The translations under genes were made by a program, and so were the position numbers. The notes under the pieces were generated by a model that worked only from the letters and a program-made list of their open reading frames with translations, was not told the DNA's origin and ran no database searches. Of a stretch of 64,000 nt of DNA, positions 33,425 through 47,239 are shown in pieces; positions within the stretch are counted from its first letter, which is position 1, and each line of letters opens with the position of its first letter. This stretch comes from Drechslerella dactyloides. Lineage: Eukaryota; Ascomycota; Orbiliomycetes; Orbiliales; Orbiliaceae. Location: contig JAGTWJ010000007.1 in NCBI GenBank assembly GCA_020064725.1, forward strand, positions 1,984,001 to 2,048,000, written 5' to 3'.

Positions 33425-36400
33425 ACGTATTTTATAAGCGAGTGGACCATATAAGCGAGTGGACCACCTCAATACCCCACCCTAGTAAAAATATTAGTTT
33501 TATGGCTATACTGCTATTATACTAGGCTATATATATACTAGTTTATTTAATTACATACTTAAAATATCTACTAATATATTCAAATATTATATCTAGACTC
33601 ACCACAACTATTATAGTGAATTATTTTTCTAAAAATAGTCTCTAGCTAGGGGTTATTCTAACAATTTAAACACCCTACTTACTTACCCTATTTATTTATA
33701 GTATTATTATTTAGGATTTTACTAATCTAGTGTATAATAAATATATCTCCATACTATATATACTATCTTTTCACCTGCCAATACTTACTTAATATCTTAT
33801 TAACAAAGCACAATATTATATTCTTTATTTATATAAATACTAGCTAGTGTATTATTATCTACACCCCTTTAATAAATTAATCTATAGCAATTAGTAATAA
33901 TATTAGAGAATTATCCTAATACTAGATAATCTAATTTTTAATAAGTTCTGATTGTAGGCTAGTTTCTAAAGGATTTATTGGAGTTTTTATTATCCAAATA
34001 ATTACTATATTTGCAATATTAGGACGTGAATTCATTGGGGTAGACACTAGCAGCTGTACATCTAGTTTTAAAAAAATTTTATCAAAATCATAAGATACAA
34101 TACCAGCTTCAGCAAAGCTGCTGTATATATTCTTAAATATTATTACAGCAGTAAATACCCTATAAAACCCAGAGAGGAACTCTAGCTTATTGATATAGTT
34201 AATATACACACACATCAAATCCTCTACCTGATGACTATACACCTGCTTCAATAGCCTAAAGCACCTAATATCTAATAACTGAAAAAAATATAAAGAATAT
34301 GGCAGCATATAGACTATAATAATCTTATACTCTTAACAGTAAAGCTTGAAAAATACTAAATAATAGCTGTTATAGCTATCTAAAACTAATAACTAATAAT
34401 CTAAAATACAGCACCACACTATAAAGTGGTTGAAATGCTTTAACTATTCTACAGCAACCTTATTTGTTATCCAGCCATTATTAAAAAATATAATAGCCCA
34501 GTTATTTAGTAAGTTAGTCTCTGTATATTAGTTAGCTAAATAGTGTTGGCTAGCTAGGATAATAAATAATAATATTGCCTAATTTTCCACACCTATCCCC
34601 TAAATAACTATTACCTATTTGTAATTCTTAGGTTGTGTTAGTTTAGCTTTATTGTGTATTTTAGCTCCTATAACAACCATAGTTGTAAAGATCATGTCTA
34701 TTGCAAAGCCTGTCTCATCAAAATTATAAATATTATTATCTATAATACCATACTTTGTTTATTATTATTATTATTATGAATCATACTGCATGCAACCTTT
34801 CGGTTATGGCAGGTGGAAGAAAATTAAATATAAAATGTGTATAAATGAAAATTAATATATATGTGTGTTTTCCCTGTTTCTTTTGTTATTAATTAATTAA
34901 TTAGTTAATTAATTAATTTTGGATATTATTTTAAAGATTTTTAATTTTTTTTAGTCTTTTCCTCTTGTTTTATCCTTTTTTCTTTAAGTGGATATGTTTT
35001 GTATTATTTATAATGTTTATTTTTGTTGTTTATTGTAATTTGTCTTGCTTAATATTAATAATATTAATTGGTGGATTTTTAATTTTTCTTAAGATTATTC
35101 TATTTAATTTTATTATTAATATTAATTTTGTAATTGTCTTTTCTTTTAAAGAGTATTTTTGTATTGTTGAGATATTTTTCTATTTGTATTAATCTATTCT
35201 TAGTGAATAATAATGTATTAAAATTAAATGGTATTTTTTCTAATTCTTTTTTTATTTTTTTTCTTTTTTTTTTATAATATTTATATTCTATGATGAGATG
35301 TTTTGGTGTTTGTGTTATAATATTGTAATTGTAATATTTATTTAGAATACTTGAATTTGGTATTTTATATAAATAATTGTTGAATATGTTGTGTCTTGTT
35401 CTTAATTGTGTTATTGATGAAATAAATTTAATATTGTTATTTTGTAATATTTTATTTCTTTTAAGTTTTGGTAGATTATTGTAATTTTTTTTTTTTTTAT
35501 GTTTTTGTTATTGTTCTTGCTATTTTATTAGACTTTTTATTTTATTTTATTTTTTTAGATATATAAAAGAGTTGTATGGGTTTTCTTTAAAAATTTTAAT
35601 ATTTAATTTTGTTAATCTGTCTGCTTTTTTATTTCTATATATATTATTGTGTCTGGGGTATTAATTTATATATATTTTTATTTTGTTGGTATTTAGTTTT
35701 CTGTTAATATCTTATATTTTTTTAATAATGTTTTGACCTGGTTTAAAACATAATAATTTTATTTTTTATATTACAGCTTAGTTATTTGAATATAAATATA
35801 TATTATTTATGTTTTTATTTTGTAGTGATATTTTTAATGCTTTTTTAAAAGTTATTTATATAGTAATTAATTTAGTATTGTATATTTCTATTAAATTTCT
35901 TAAATTAATTTTTATTTTAAAAATTAATTTATTATTAATTTTGCTATATATGCCAGTATTTGTTGATTTAATATCTTTTTCTAAATTTAATAGAGAGCTA
36001 TCTGTATAAATAATTAAATTCTCTTTTGAGTTTAATTTTAATTTATTTATAATATATTATCTTGTCTCTATTTCTTTTAATTTTTTACTAATATTTATAT
36101 TAATATTATTTTTAATTTACAGAAAGTTTACTTCTATATTAATATATTTAATTTTAGTATATAGAATAATTAGATAATTTATTCTTAATAAAATAAAATC
36201 TAATAAAGTTTAATATATCTTATTTTTATTATTATCTTTTTTATTTTTATATTATTTTAAATATTGAATATTCTCCTCTTTACTAAAATAAAATTCTGGT
36301 GGGACTGATTCTGATATTCTTAATTTAATTGGATGATTTTTATTAAAATATAATAATCTTAAAACATATCATCTTTATAAACTATTAAGCCTAATTTCTA

Positions 36401-39400
36401 ATAACAAAATAAAAACTTCAACTTCTAATAAATAAATTAGTATTATTTTATATATTTTATTAATTTTTCTAATTATTTTATTTTATAAGATATTAAAATC
36501 TTTTAAAAATAATTTTTAATTTTTCCACTAGATTTTGGTATCAAAATCTGAAATAGAGCAAACACAACTTTTATACAATTATATTAATATTTTTAAATTT
36601 AATCTTTTTTTTGAATTTGCTAAATTTCTAATATAATTAAATATTTGGTTTACAGCTACTAATTTATTTTTGATATGGAATTTAAATTTTAAATTCTTGT
36701 TTAAATAAATTCTAAGCCATCTAATTGTATTAAATAGTTTAATTATTATTTTATTTAATAAAACTAAATTATATTCTTTGTTATTATTATTTTTCTTTAA
36801 ATTAAAATAGAAATGTATTAATTTAGATTTTGTATTATTAAAGACTACTATATTATTCTTTACCCAATTAAATGTAGTTTCTAATATATTTTTTAAATTT
36901 ATTATATTTAATTTTGTTGATTTATTAATTGTAATAATAGTAATATCATCAATATAACTCAGTATTTTAATATTATTATATTTTTATTTTAATTATTTAA
37001 ACAATAGTATTAAATATAATAAAAATAAAATCAAAGATATAGATAAACTTTGAGATATTCCTATTTTAACTAGTTTTAATTTTTTTATTTATTTATTAAA
37101 AGTAAACTTAATTTGTCTATTTAACATAAAATTCTTAATCTAATTAGTTAATTGTTTTGGAAATCTTATATCCTTAATAGTTTTAATTAATCTTGTTTTT
37201 AAAATATTGTTAAAAGCTTCCTTTATATTTAAAAATAATATAAAGATTTTAAGCTTTTCTAATTTTATATTTTCTATATTATATATTAAAAATAATATAG
37301 TATTTATAGTTAATCTTTGTTTTTTACTCCTAATTTATTTATAATATAAAATATCTCTTATTTTTAAAATATATACTAATCTTATAGCTATTATTTTCTC
37401 TAATATTTTTTTTAGGTAGTTTAAAAGACTTATAATTCTATAAACTTTCAGAATACTATAATCCAATTTATTAGATTTTAGTAGAATTACCCCAATTACT
37501 TATCTAAAATATATTGGATAGTACCTATAGTTTAATAATCTTTTAAATAAATTATTAAATTTTTCTAGTATTATTTTATATACTTTTTTTAAACATAAAA
37601 AATTAATTCTATTTAGATCTAGTATTTTTTTTGAATTTGATATAAAAATAGCTTTTTTAATTTTTTTATTTATAATTTTTTCCTATTTAATTATATTTCT
37701 GATTATTTGTTCTTTTATTTTAAATAAATTATTAGATTCTAGGTAATTTAATAACTTTAGAAATAACACTTTTCAAAATATTTATATTTTCTCATCAAAG
37801 CTTATTACTAGATTATTTTCAAAATCTAGATTTAGTATTCTTTGTATTTTAAATAATTTTATATAATTTAGTATTTTAAAAATCTTTTTATCTTTTATAT
37901 TTATTAAGAAGTTTGTCCATTTTTTAGTTTTAGTTTTTCTTATTATTTTGAAATAATTATTTTGTTTGAATTTAAATAAATTCCATTATTCCTAGATTTT
38001 ATTTTATTTCCATTACCTTTTTACTTGTTATATTTTTGTTTTTAGTATATTTATTTTATTATTCTATCAAATTTTTGATTTTAATATTATAATTAATTTT
38101 GGTGTTAATATTTCTACTATATTAATTATATTTTATTAAAATAAATTTACAGCCTGTTTTAAATTTTATTTTAAATTATTATTATTACTATTTAAAACAA
38201 ATAATAATTTATCCTAGTTATTATTTTAATCTAAATTTTTATTTAAATTTAATAATATTTTTTAAAATTTCTTCTAATTAATTTTATTCTAATTATATTT
38301 ATTTGTTGATAATAGGTTATCAACTAAATAATTATTATTTTAGGAATATATATTAAATAAAATAACCTCATAGTTTGATCCTGTATCTAAATTATTATTT
38401 ATTGTTTATTTTCTAATAAATGAATTTATTTAAATTATTATAAATATTAAATCTAAAATAGATAAGTTCTTTCTTTTGTTAAAATAATAAATTGGAATAT
38501 TGGGATTATTTATTAAATATAGATTTTTATTTTTAATAATATTTATTAATTCTTTGTATTAGATACTTTTCTTGCACTTAGAATTTTATAAATAATGATA
38601 GATATTAAAATCTCTAATTAATAAATATTTTTTATTAATAAATTTGATTATTTTGTTAAATAATCTTTTTATTATATATAATTTATTACTTTAATCTATT
38701 TGGTATTTTTTATTATAGATATTAATTATTTGGATTTTACCAAATTCTTTTAATTTAATATTAATAATTTAGTAATTTTTATTATTAATTAAATCTGTTT
38801 GATTATTAATTTCATATAAAAATAAATTAGAATAATATATAATTATTCTTGGTCTTTTTGTTATATTTAATATTAATGATGTAAAATTATTAATATTTAT
38901 TGTTGTTGATTCTTTCAAGATCTATAGTTCTTATAAAAATAAAATATTTATTTTATTTATTGTAGAATTTAAAATACCTTACATTATATTAAATAATGTA
39001 TTATAATTATATTATATATATTTTATTTTATTCTATATTAAAATAATTTAAATATTATTATTTTGGTTATGGTTTTGGTCTTGGTTTTAATTTTATTTTT
39101 AAATTATATTAAATTTTATTTTTAATACTTTTAGTTTTTTATAATTTTATAAATTTACTATATACTCTCCTTTGTAATAAATATATTTTAAAATATTATA
39201 TAGGTATATTCTGCCTTTTATATTATATTTATTATATTTGTATTAATATATTTTATATTCTAAAGAGTATATTCTGTATATATTTGTAAATGTGTATGTT
39301 GTAGCTAAATATCTAAAATCTTGGTAGTTTGTGTATTGGTTTTTTAAATGTATAAAGTAATATTTTTCTGCTTTTAAGAATTCTCTGTTTAAAAATAATT

Positions 39401-41064
39401 TTTTATTATATAGTATTTATTTTGTTATTTCTGTTGTTTTTGTTGTTAATACTATAGAGGAATGAAATTTATTTGTTTATTTATTTTTTGGTATTAACTA
39501 TTTTGGTGTTTTTGTTAGTTTGTAGATATTGTTGTTTTTTATTTTGTTTTTTAGAGTGATTAATTGCTTTTTATTTTGAAATTGATTTGTTTGGATTCTG
39601 TGTATTATTATAAATCCTTATTTTATTATTTTTGCTAGTTTTTAAATATATTGGTTTATTTTAACTAATTCTTTGTATATTTCTTCTTTGTGTTTAAGGA
39701 TATTTTTGTTTTTTATATTTTAATATATAATTAATATTAAATTATTTTTTTTATTTGTTGAGATTTTTATAATTATTTTATTTTAAGATTTTTCTTGTTT
39801 TTTAAGAATATTATTTATTTTTGTTTAATAGATATTTAGATTTATTATCAGTTTATCATTTATTATTTATAGAATAATTAATCTTCGTTATTTAATCAGT
39901 AGATTTATCATTTTTGGTGTTTTTTATGTTTTTAATGTTTTTAATATTTTTATTTGTGTATTTATAATTTGTGCATATGTTTTTGGTGTGTTTATTTAGT
40001 TTTTATTTTTATTTTGGATTTTATTTAGTTGTTTTTCTAGGTTATTTATTTTTTCTTTTTGTTTTGCGACTAAGATGAATAAATCTTGGTTTTCTTGAAT
40101 TAATTTAGTTTTAGTTTTTTCTATTTATATAGATTTGACTGATTGTGTATGATATTACTTATTTGGTTTGGGTGTCGTATTTATTAGATTTATTTCATCT
40201 AATGATGAGCTAGTAAATAAATTTATTAATTAAAATAGATTTATCTGAAGGTGGCATTTTTAATGTTTTTAATATTACCCCTGATTTTTATATGTGTAGA
40301 TGATTATAAATTTTTAATATATTACTATTATGATTATAAAATCACAATCATGAATTAAATTGTGTACTTAATATATTTTATTAAGTTTTTCAAGTACTTT
40401 CAAATGATCTAATTTTTATTGTATTTCGTTGATTTTGTCAAATGATATGAGAGGCTCTTTGTTTATTTAATATAATTATTTATAATTTCTAGGTTGTGTT
40501 CCCATACTTTGTTTTTGTTGCTTATAAAAACTAAAACCACTTTTAAATAAGATCCAGGTCTTTGTATTTAGCTCACTAATAGTCATACTTTCTAAACAAA
40601 CATATCTTTAGGTAGCATTTTACAAAATTTACTATTCAATTCTTACCAACATATTATATACTATCACCAACACACGTTAACAGCAGTTGGTTAACTATAT
40701 CTTCCACACTACCCAACCTAGGATAAAAAAACCATATAAATAATTTAAATATATATTAAACAATAACATCTTTTTTTAATTTTATAAGATTTTATAATTT
40801 AGGGGTACTATCTATCTTCAAAATACAGCTATTATACTAGTATAATAAAATAGTATAAGAGATATTATAAAACTTAGCAGTAGCTTAAATACTTAATTTT
40901 TAATCTTTTTCTAAAGTTTTAATAGTTAGAATAATTTGGGATTTAATTATAATAGTAGCTATAATAGTGATTATGGAAGTAATATGATGTAGAAAAGGAG
41001 TAGTCGTACCAGTATTGAGAGGTGGTCCGCTCGCTTGTGTGGTCCACTCGCTTGTGGAATACGT
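33425..41064 (-). mobile_element. Fot1/pogo-type transposon, GGACCA family, split by LINE D
   Basis: Two halves, 33425-34760 and 40502-41064, join at the 13-bp duplication CCATACTTTGTTT to give about 1.89 kb. The ends are ACGTATTTTAT (mutated) and ACGTATTCCAC with GGACCA modules; TA flanks. The transposase is on the minus strand. A 125-residue open piece at 33931-34308 (QLLDIRCFRLLKQ, KLEFLSGFYRVF, ASLQ-like SLQSELIKN) covers the third catalytic Asp and what follows. It lies 46 bp from the oppositely oriented Fot copy ending at 33377. Confidence 0.88.
34761..40477 (-). mobile_element. LINE copy D (Tad1-like), full length, minus strand
   Basis: About 5.72 kb, from the complement of the (TAA)n tail and GGTTGCATGCAG block at 34761-34800 to the 5' end (complement of AATTATATTAAATAAACAAAG) at 40455-40477. 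It matches LINE B and E over its length. It is inserted in a Fot transposase relic with a 13-bp target duplication CCATACTTTGTTT (34748-34760 and 40502-40514). A 24-bp filler lies at the 5' junction. Decayed ORF2 pieces are readable on the minus strand; stops throughout. Confidence 0.9.
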
Positions 41065-41615
41065 TATTTTATTTTTTATATATTAATATTTAATAATATT
41101 ATATTTTAATTATTATTAATAATTTTAATAAATAGTAATTTTAAATATTCCATAAGTAGTCTATTTTCTGGTAGATATATTATATTTATATTTAATATAA
41201 ATTTAAAATTCATAAATTTAAATATATTATTAAAAGAAAATTATCTATAAAACTAATTTTTTTGTGTTGTTGTTAATTATTTTTTTTTATTATTTTTATT
41301 TAATACAATATTTACTATTATAGTTTTTAAAATTTTTAAAAATTAATTTCTATTATAACTAATTAAATTAAACTAGAGATATAATAGAATTAAATAATAT
41401 TTAGATTATTTTTATAAAAACTTCTATATTTATTTAGTATTTTTTTTATAAACATTTATTTGAATTTTTTTAATAAATTATATGGGTATAAAATTGCTCT
41501 ATAATTAATTAAAAAAAATTTTTTTTAATTAGATATTAATAAATAGAATAAAATTCTATTTAATAATTATATTAATTTCTTAAATAATATCCCAGTACTA
41601 AATTAATCTAGCTTT
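41065..41615 (-). pseudogene. G1 gag relic cut by insertion of G2
   Basis: The reverse complement aligns with G2 at about 43920-44440, for example TCTATTTAATA and AATAATAT-C-AGTACT blocks near 41560-41605. It ends abruptly at 41615, where the LTR of G2 starts, so the remaining 5' part of G1 was displaced to the far side of G2. Confidence 0.7.
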
Positions 41616-42300
41616 TGTTATAGGATAACAGCGCAACACCCGAATTTCCTGTACAGACCAGATCCCCATACAGACATCCAGTCCACATAATACACAAAAT
41701 AATAACATATCTATACATCATATATAATAAACTCCTATACAAAATACACAACTATATAAACTTATTCTACATAGACCATCAACCTACATAAAATACCCTA
41801 CTACATAAATAACAAAACTACACAAACTACAGAACTACATAAAATCCCAGACCATACAGAGAAACACCACCACAAAAAACATATTACCCTCATTATCCTT
41901 TTCCCAAAATAGCAGCCACCACAATAAGTCAAGAACACATAACAAGCTATAAATCATAAATCATAGATCAACTCTTAACAAAACCATAAACCACAAACCA
42001 CCTAAACAACACATCAACACATCCCTACTATTTCATATATCAAAACATCATATATATAATCAGCATACTTCACCTAAAAATTAATAACTTCTCTCTTAAA
42101 AACCATCAGTCAACACCTAAATCATAATATCTCAATAACCATCCTATTTATTATCATTATTACACACTCTATACCAACAGTTACTACTTATACTCAATAT
42201 ATACTTATCTCCCACCATTAAAAACCCATACAGTAGCAACTAAAAATCAAAAACTTCAAAATGAAATACATTCAACCCAGCCCTAGATTAAAGTATAACA
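41616..42300 (+). repeat. 5' LTR of G2
   Basis: Begins TGTTATAGGATAACAG and ends AAAGTATAACA (685 bp). The start recurs, mutated, at 63816 (TATTATAGAATAACAG), and the whole stretch matches the inverted G1 3' LTR at 18939-19557. TG...CA ends with TGTTA/TAACA. It is C-rich and G-poor. Confidence 0.85.
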
Positions 42301-42323
42301 CTTTAACCAATCACTCTTAATAA

Positions 42324-43860
42324 GTGAGAAAAAGTAATAAATATATAACAACCCCTAATACAATTCACAAGTTCTCTCTAACATACAAAAACAAAACAAA
42401 ATTCCATAATACAAAACTACAAGAACACCTTACAAACAACAACAACTTCAAATCAATATTAAATAGCAAAAACAACAAATATAGAAAATCTGTCAACAAC
42501 TTCTACATCCTAGGAACATACAAACAAAAAATAACTACAACAACAACTTAAACAATACCATACATACAAAGAGATAATAATATAAAACCCAACCCTCTTA
42601 AATTAACCAGTAAATACACAAATAATCTACAGAAACACCAAAACAGATTAATAATAGACATCAAAACATAAATCTCAAAAAAAATAAATAGCACTACATC
42701 AGAAAACAACACCAAACAAAAGCCAAAACAAAACCTTAAAACAATACAACAAAAAACCATTACAATATACCAACAACACATCCAAACAATCTCAAAAACA
42801 GTCAACAACATTAAAACAATCATATCAAAAAATTTCAAAAAAACAATAGAATACAAAGAAACTCCAGCTAACACCCAAACAAGCAACATTACCACTCAAA
42901 AACCCTCACCACTTACCACATCCAGATTCATATAGACCAGTAAATCAAGAACTCAAAAAATAAAAAACCCAGCTACCTCCATAACAATATCTAACAAAGC
43001 ACCAAAAATAGAAAACCCAATCAAATATAAAAAACAACCTAAGAAATTTGATTAATTTCTCAACCAACTCAGTAATCATTTTTTTTTTTTACCCTGAACA
43101 ATTCCCTATAGATTAACATAAGATTTTTTTTATAGAAATATATCTTAAAGGGAATACTTTTAATATTTACCTATTATATAAATAAATATATAATGAAATA
43201 GCAGAAAAAAACCACAAGGTAAAAATCCTAGAAATCTTGAAAATCTTCAGTAATTTTTGGGAATTCACAAACTACCTCAAATAAAAATATGAATACAAAA
43301 ACAAAACTAAAGAAGTCTTCAAGAAATTCAACCAACTCAAACAAACTAAATCTACACAATCCTTCTTTCAATAATTCAACCAATACACACCCCTCACCAA
43401 TTACAATAATGATATTTTATTTTATAAAGCCAAAGAAGGACTTAAACTTAATTTAAAAACAGAGATCATCAAGCAAAAATTTATCAACAAAAATATAAAC
43501 TATTATAATATACAAACCATAGTGATTGAGCTTGACAATACACTCTACCAATCTCAAAAAAATATCTATCAAAAAAAACTACATTACAATTTAAATAAAT
43601 ATAACTCTAATAAATACACCAAAAAACCTCAGCAAAATTAAACCAAGGTTGGAAAATCCTTTTAGAAACCAAACAAGACATATAAACCAGAACCCATAGA
43701 TCTCAACACAACCTAACACCAAAAACCTAAGAAATCCAACACATTTTTTTACTACCAATACAATAAAGCAGAACATATTAAAAAAAATTGTTCTAAAAAC
43801 AAAAAATTTTTTTTTTCCAAAAACACCCCCAACAAGAGTAAAAATTTGGGATAATGAGAT
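42324..43860 (+). pseudogene. G2 gag relic with zinc knuckle
   Basis: Starts at ATG 42324 (MRKSNKYITTP) and reads on through scattered TAA codons in two or three frames. The central gag region at about 43200-43560 has the Gypsy pattern WEFTNYLKQKYEY, KFNQLKQT, FNQYTPLTNYN. Near 43745-43795 YYQYNKAEHIKKNC corresponds to C-x2-C-x4-H-x4-C with two Cys codons now Tyr/Gln. About 510 residues, typical of a chromovirus nucleocapsid protein. It is much less decayed than pol, and mutated almost only G-to-A. Confidence 0.75.
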
Positions 43861-45590
43861 AATTGTTTACCCCAGAAGATTTTAAAACAGTTATAAACAA
43901 AATTTAAAAACACATACATTCTAAAACCAGACTTATCCAGTGCTAAGATATTATTCAAAAAATCAATGCAACTATTAAATAGAACCCTATCCCATTTAAA
44001 AATGCAGAGCCAGAGGAAGACAAACTTAACTGGTTATAAAGCAACCCAACACTAGAATCCCACCTAGTATACAAAAGAAACTCAGACAAACACCTATAGG
44101 AAAAATACTAAAACAATAAAAAAATCTCCATAAAAGTGATTCAGACGTCACTCATCTCAATCACACCTCTAAAACAATTTAATTAGTTGCAATAGAAATT
44201 AATCTCTAAAAATCCTAAAATTTGTTATGGAGAATACTACATAAAACAAGGATGGAAATCAGAAACCATTAACAAAAACACTAGAAAAACTATTTCATAA
44301 ACAATTTTCTCCTAACAATGTACTCAACTGTATAAACAAAAAAGTTATATAACCTATAGACTTACTGTCCTAATTAAAAAAAAACAACACACAGAATATT
44401 AAAAACCAACACCTATTAAAATTATAGACAAGCTAAGAAAATAAATACCATTAAATAACAAGATGTTATAAAAAAATGATGAAGCTATTTTAGACCACAC
44501 CAAGAATCTATTTACCATTACATGACTACCATATATAGACAGTATTTCACTAACCAATAAAAAGCCTATTAGCTATAGGCTAAAAACAACAAAAACCTAC
44601 CTTGGTATGACCTTAACCACAAACAACACTTTTTCAACAATATAGGATATTTTTTATATACAAAACAAAAATGTTATCTTTGTTAACAAGAAAATGCTGA
44701 TGTTTAACTGTATAAACATTTTGATTTATATAACAAATATTATAATGAATGGGTTTATTAACACCATCACTTCTTATATCTTGACTATATTTAAATATAA
44801 TTATCTAGAGAAACTTTTAGTATATTTAAATGTATCTACTATATTAGATATTTTCTTATATGGAAAGATTATTGTATATATATTTATAACAATACCAAGA
44901 TCTAAGAATAGAAGAAAATCTTCTGAATTAAATAGGTTAAAAAAGAAATCTTGAAAAAAATTATTGGATTAATATATTAATGTAAGAAAAATTGAATAAT
45001 TTATAAAAAATCTAATAACTTTGATATTAATTTTAATAAGGTAGAGTATATAATAGATAGTGAATTAGATGATATGATTTATGTATTATATATGATTTAT
45101 GTTAAAATTTTCTGTATATATGAAGATTGGGAAAAATATTTGGAGGAGTGTTTTTATTAAAAATATAAGAATAGACTATTAGAAATAAAAACTGGCTATT
45201 TTTATAAAAATTATACACATTATTTTGCTGATTATAGAAATAGATAATAATATAATTGTAAATACCCTGCAAAAAAAAACACATCTATTATCCAAAATAC
45301 TCTTATAATTTTAACAAACTAAAAATGGTCTAAAGATATACCCATCAATACAACAAAAAGAAAAGAGAACATTATTAATATTAGAAATATTTTAGAAATA
45401 ATTTTATAAGCTAAAAAAATTAAAACAATCATATCAAACAATACCCTATAAAAACATAGCAAGAAGTAATTAATGGTCTAAATTATAAATTAAAAAATTA
45501 GATATGCTTTAGAATTAATAAAAACATACCAAAACAAGAAACCTAAGTTTTTATAGAAAATTTACCCTCACCTCACTCATATTTGGAAAA
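43861..45590 (+). pseudogene. G2 linker between gag and protease, unassigned
   Basis: About 1.7 kb separates the gag zinc knuckle from the protease site, longer than the usual Gypsy linker. Some plus-strand patches are open (86 residues at 44694-44954, KLLVYLNVSTILDIFLYGK), and homologous DNA occurs in G1 (27660-28165, 31287-31485, 41065-41615), so it belongs to the element. I recognise no domain. It may be a gag extension, an extra ORF or an older insertion shared by both copies. Confidence 0.45.
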
Positions 45591-46084
45591 TTTATAAAAA
45601 TTTTAATAGATAGTGAAGTTGAAGAAAACTATATCTCTATTATAATAGTATAAAAATATTAATTTAAAATATAATAAAAATCCAACACCTACCAAGTAAC
45701 TGTTTTTTTATATTAAATTTTGGGATAAGTTATTTAAAAAACTATTTTTAAACTATTTATTAATAAATATTTAGAAGAATATATTATTGATATTCTAAAT
45801 TTTTTAAAAGATATTTTATTAATTTTAAGATTCCCATAACTAACAAAACATAACCCCAACATCAACTAAAGAAAAAGAAAAATTACTTTTAACAATTACA
45901 ATTACTAAAAAATTACTAATAAATAGTTAAATAAAAGAAATATTTATGTAGAAATGTATTTATGACTTATTATATATCTATTGAATAAAGAAATCTGAAA
46001 TAGATATAAGTATAAATCTAATATTTTATGAAAGATATAAATTTAAGTTAGGAATTTGTGTATAATTATAAAAATAATAGATAC
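45591..46084 (+). pseudogene. G2 aspartic protease and start of pol
   Basis: Near 45600-45650 the plus strand reads ILIDSEVEENYISIII, the retroviral-type aspartic protease active site (D-S/T-G with G changed to E). This part of pol continues to 46084, where LINE E is inserted, and resumes at 55574. Confidence 0.7.
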
Positions 46085-47239
46085 TCTTAGCTAAATAAAT
46101 TATATTAAATAAACAAAGAGCCTCTCATATCATTTGACGAAATCAACGAAACACAATAAAAATTAAATCATTTGAAAGTGCTTGAAAAACTTAATAAAAT
46201 ATATTAAATACACAATCTAATTTATAATCATAATTTCATAATTATAATAGCAATATATCAAAAATTTACAATTATCTATACATATAAAAATCAGGGGTAA
46301 TATTAAAAATACTAAAAATATTATCTTCAGATAAATTTATTTTAATTAATAGATTTATCTATTAGTTTGTTATTAAATAAAATAAATCTAATAAATACTA
46401 TATCTAAATTAAATAAGTAATATTATACACAATCAGTTAAATTTATATAAATAGAAAAAATTAAAACTAAATTAATTTAGAAAAACCAAGATTTAATCAT
46501 TTTAGTCACAAAACAAAAAGAAAAAATAAATAATCTAAAAAAATAACTAAATAAAATTTAAAATAAAAATAAAAACTAAATAAATATATTAAAAATATAT
46601 ACACAAGTTGTAAATATACAAACAAAAATACTAAAAATATTAAAAATATAAAAAATATGAAAAATAATAAATCTACTAATTAAACAATAAAAATTCATTA
46701 TTCTACAAATAATAAACAATAAACCAACAATAAATCTAAATATCTATCAAACAAAAATAAATAATATTTTTAAAAAACAAAAGAAATCCCAAAATAAAAT
46801 AATTACAAAAATCTCAACAAATAAAAAAATAATTTAATATTAATTACACACCAAAATACAAAAAACAAAAACATCCTTAAACATAAAGAAAAAATATATA
46901 AGGAATTAATTAAAATAGACCAATATATCCAAAAACTAGTAAAAATAATAAAATAGAGATTTATAATAATATATAAAATCCAAACAAATCAATTTCAAAA
47001 TAAGAAGCAATTAATCACTCTAAAAATAAAATAAAAAACAACAATATCTACAAACTAGCAAAAACACCAAAATAACTAATACTAAAAAATAAACAAACAA
47101 ATAAATTTTATTCCTCTATAATATTAATAACAAAAATAATAGAAATAATAAAATAAATATTATATAATAAAAAATTATTCTTAAACAAAGAATTCCTAAA
47201 AACAAAAAAATATTATTTTATGTATTTAAAAAACCAATA

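Larger units (their letters stand above)
18939..41615 (-). mobile_element. Gypsy chromovirus copy G1 (minus strand), heavily nested, 5' end outside
   Basis: The same family as G2, aligned piecewise. From low to high coordinates: 3' LTR, an antisense gene relic, chromodomain, integrase, RNase H/RT, then a flipped gag-protease segment, then more gag. RT sequence on both sides of the Fot insertion at 25438 matches the reverse complement of G2's RT region. Insertions inside are M4, Fot elements at 23140, 25438, 28168, 31486 and 33425, two 113-bp elements and LINE D. At 41616 the LTR of G2 begins abruptly within gag-like sequence, so G2 sits in G1 and the rest of G1 should lie beyond the window. 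Confidence 0.85.

Noticed and set aside
42548..43958. Minus-strand open frames across G2 gag (42548-42895, 43591-43958)
   Set aside because: G-poor plus strand lacks antisense stop codons by composition; the plus-strand gag reading has recognisable domains.
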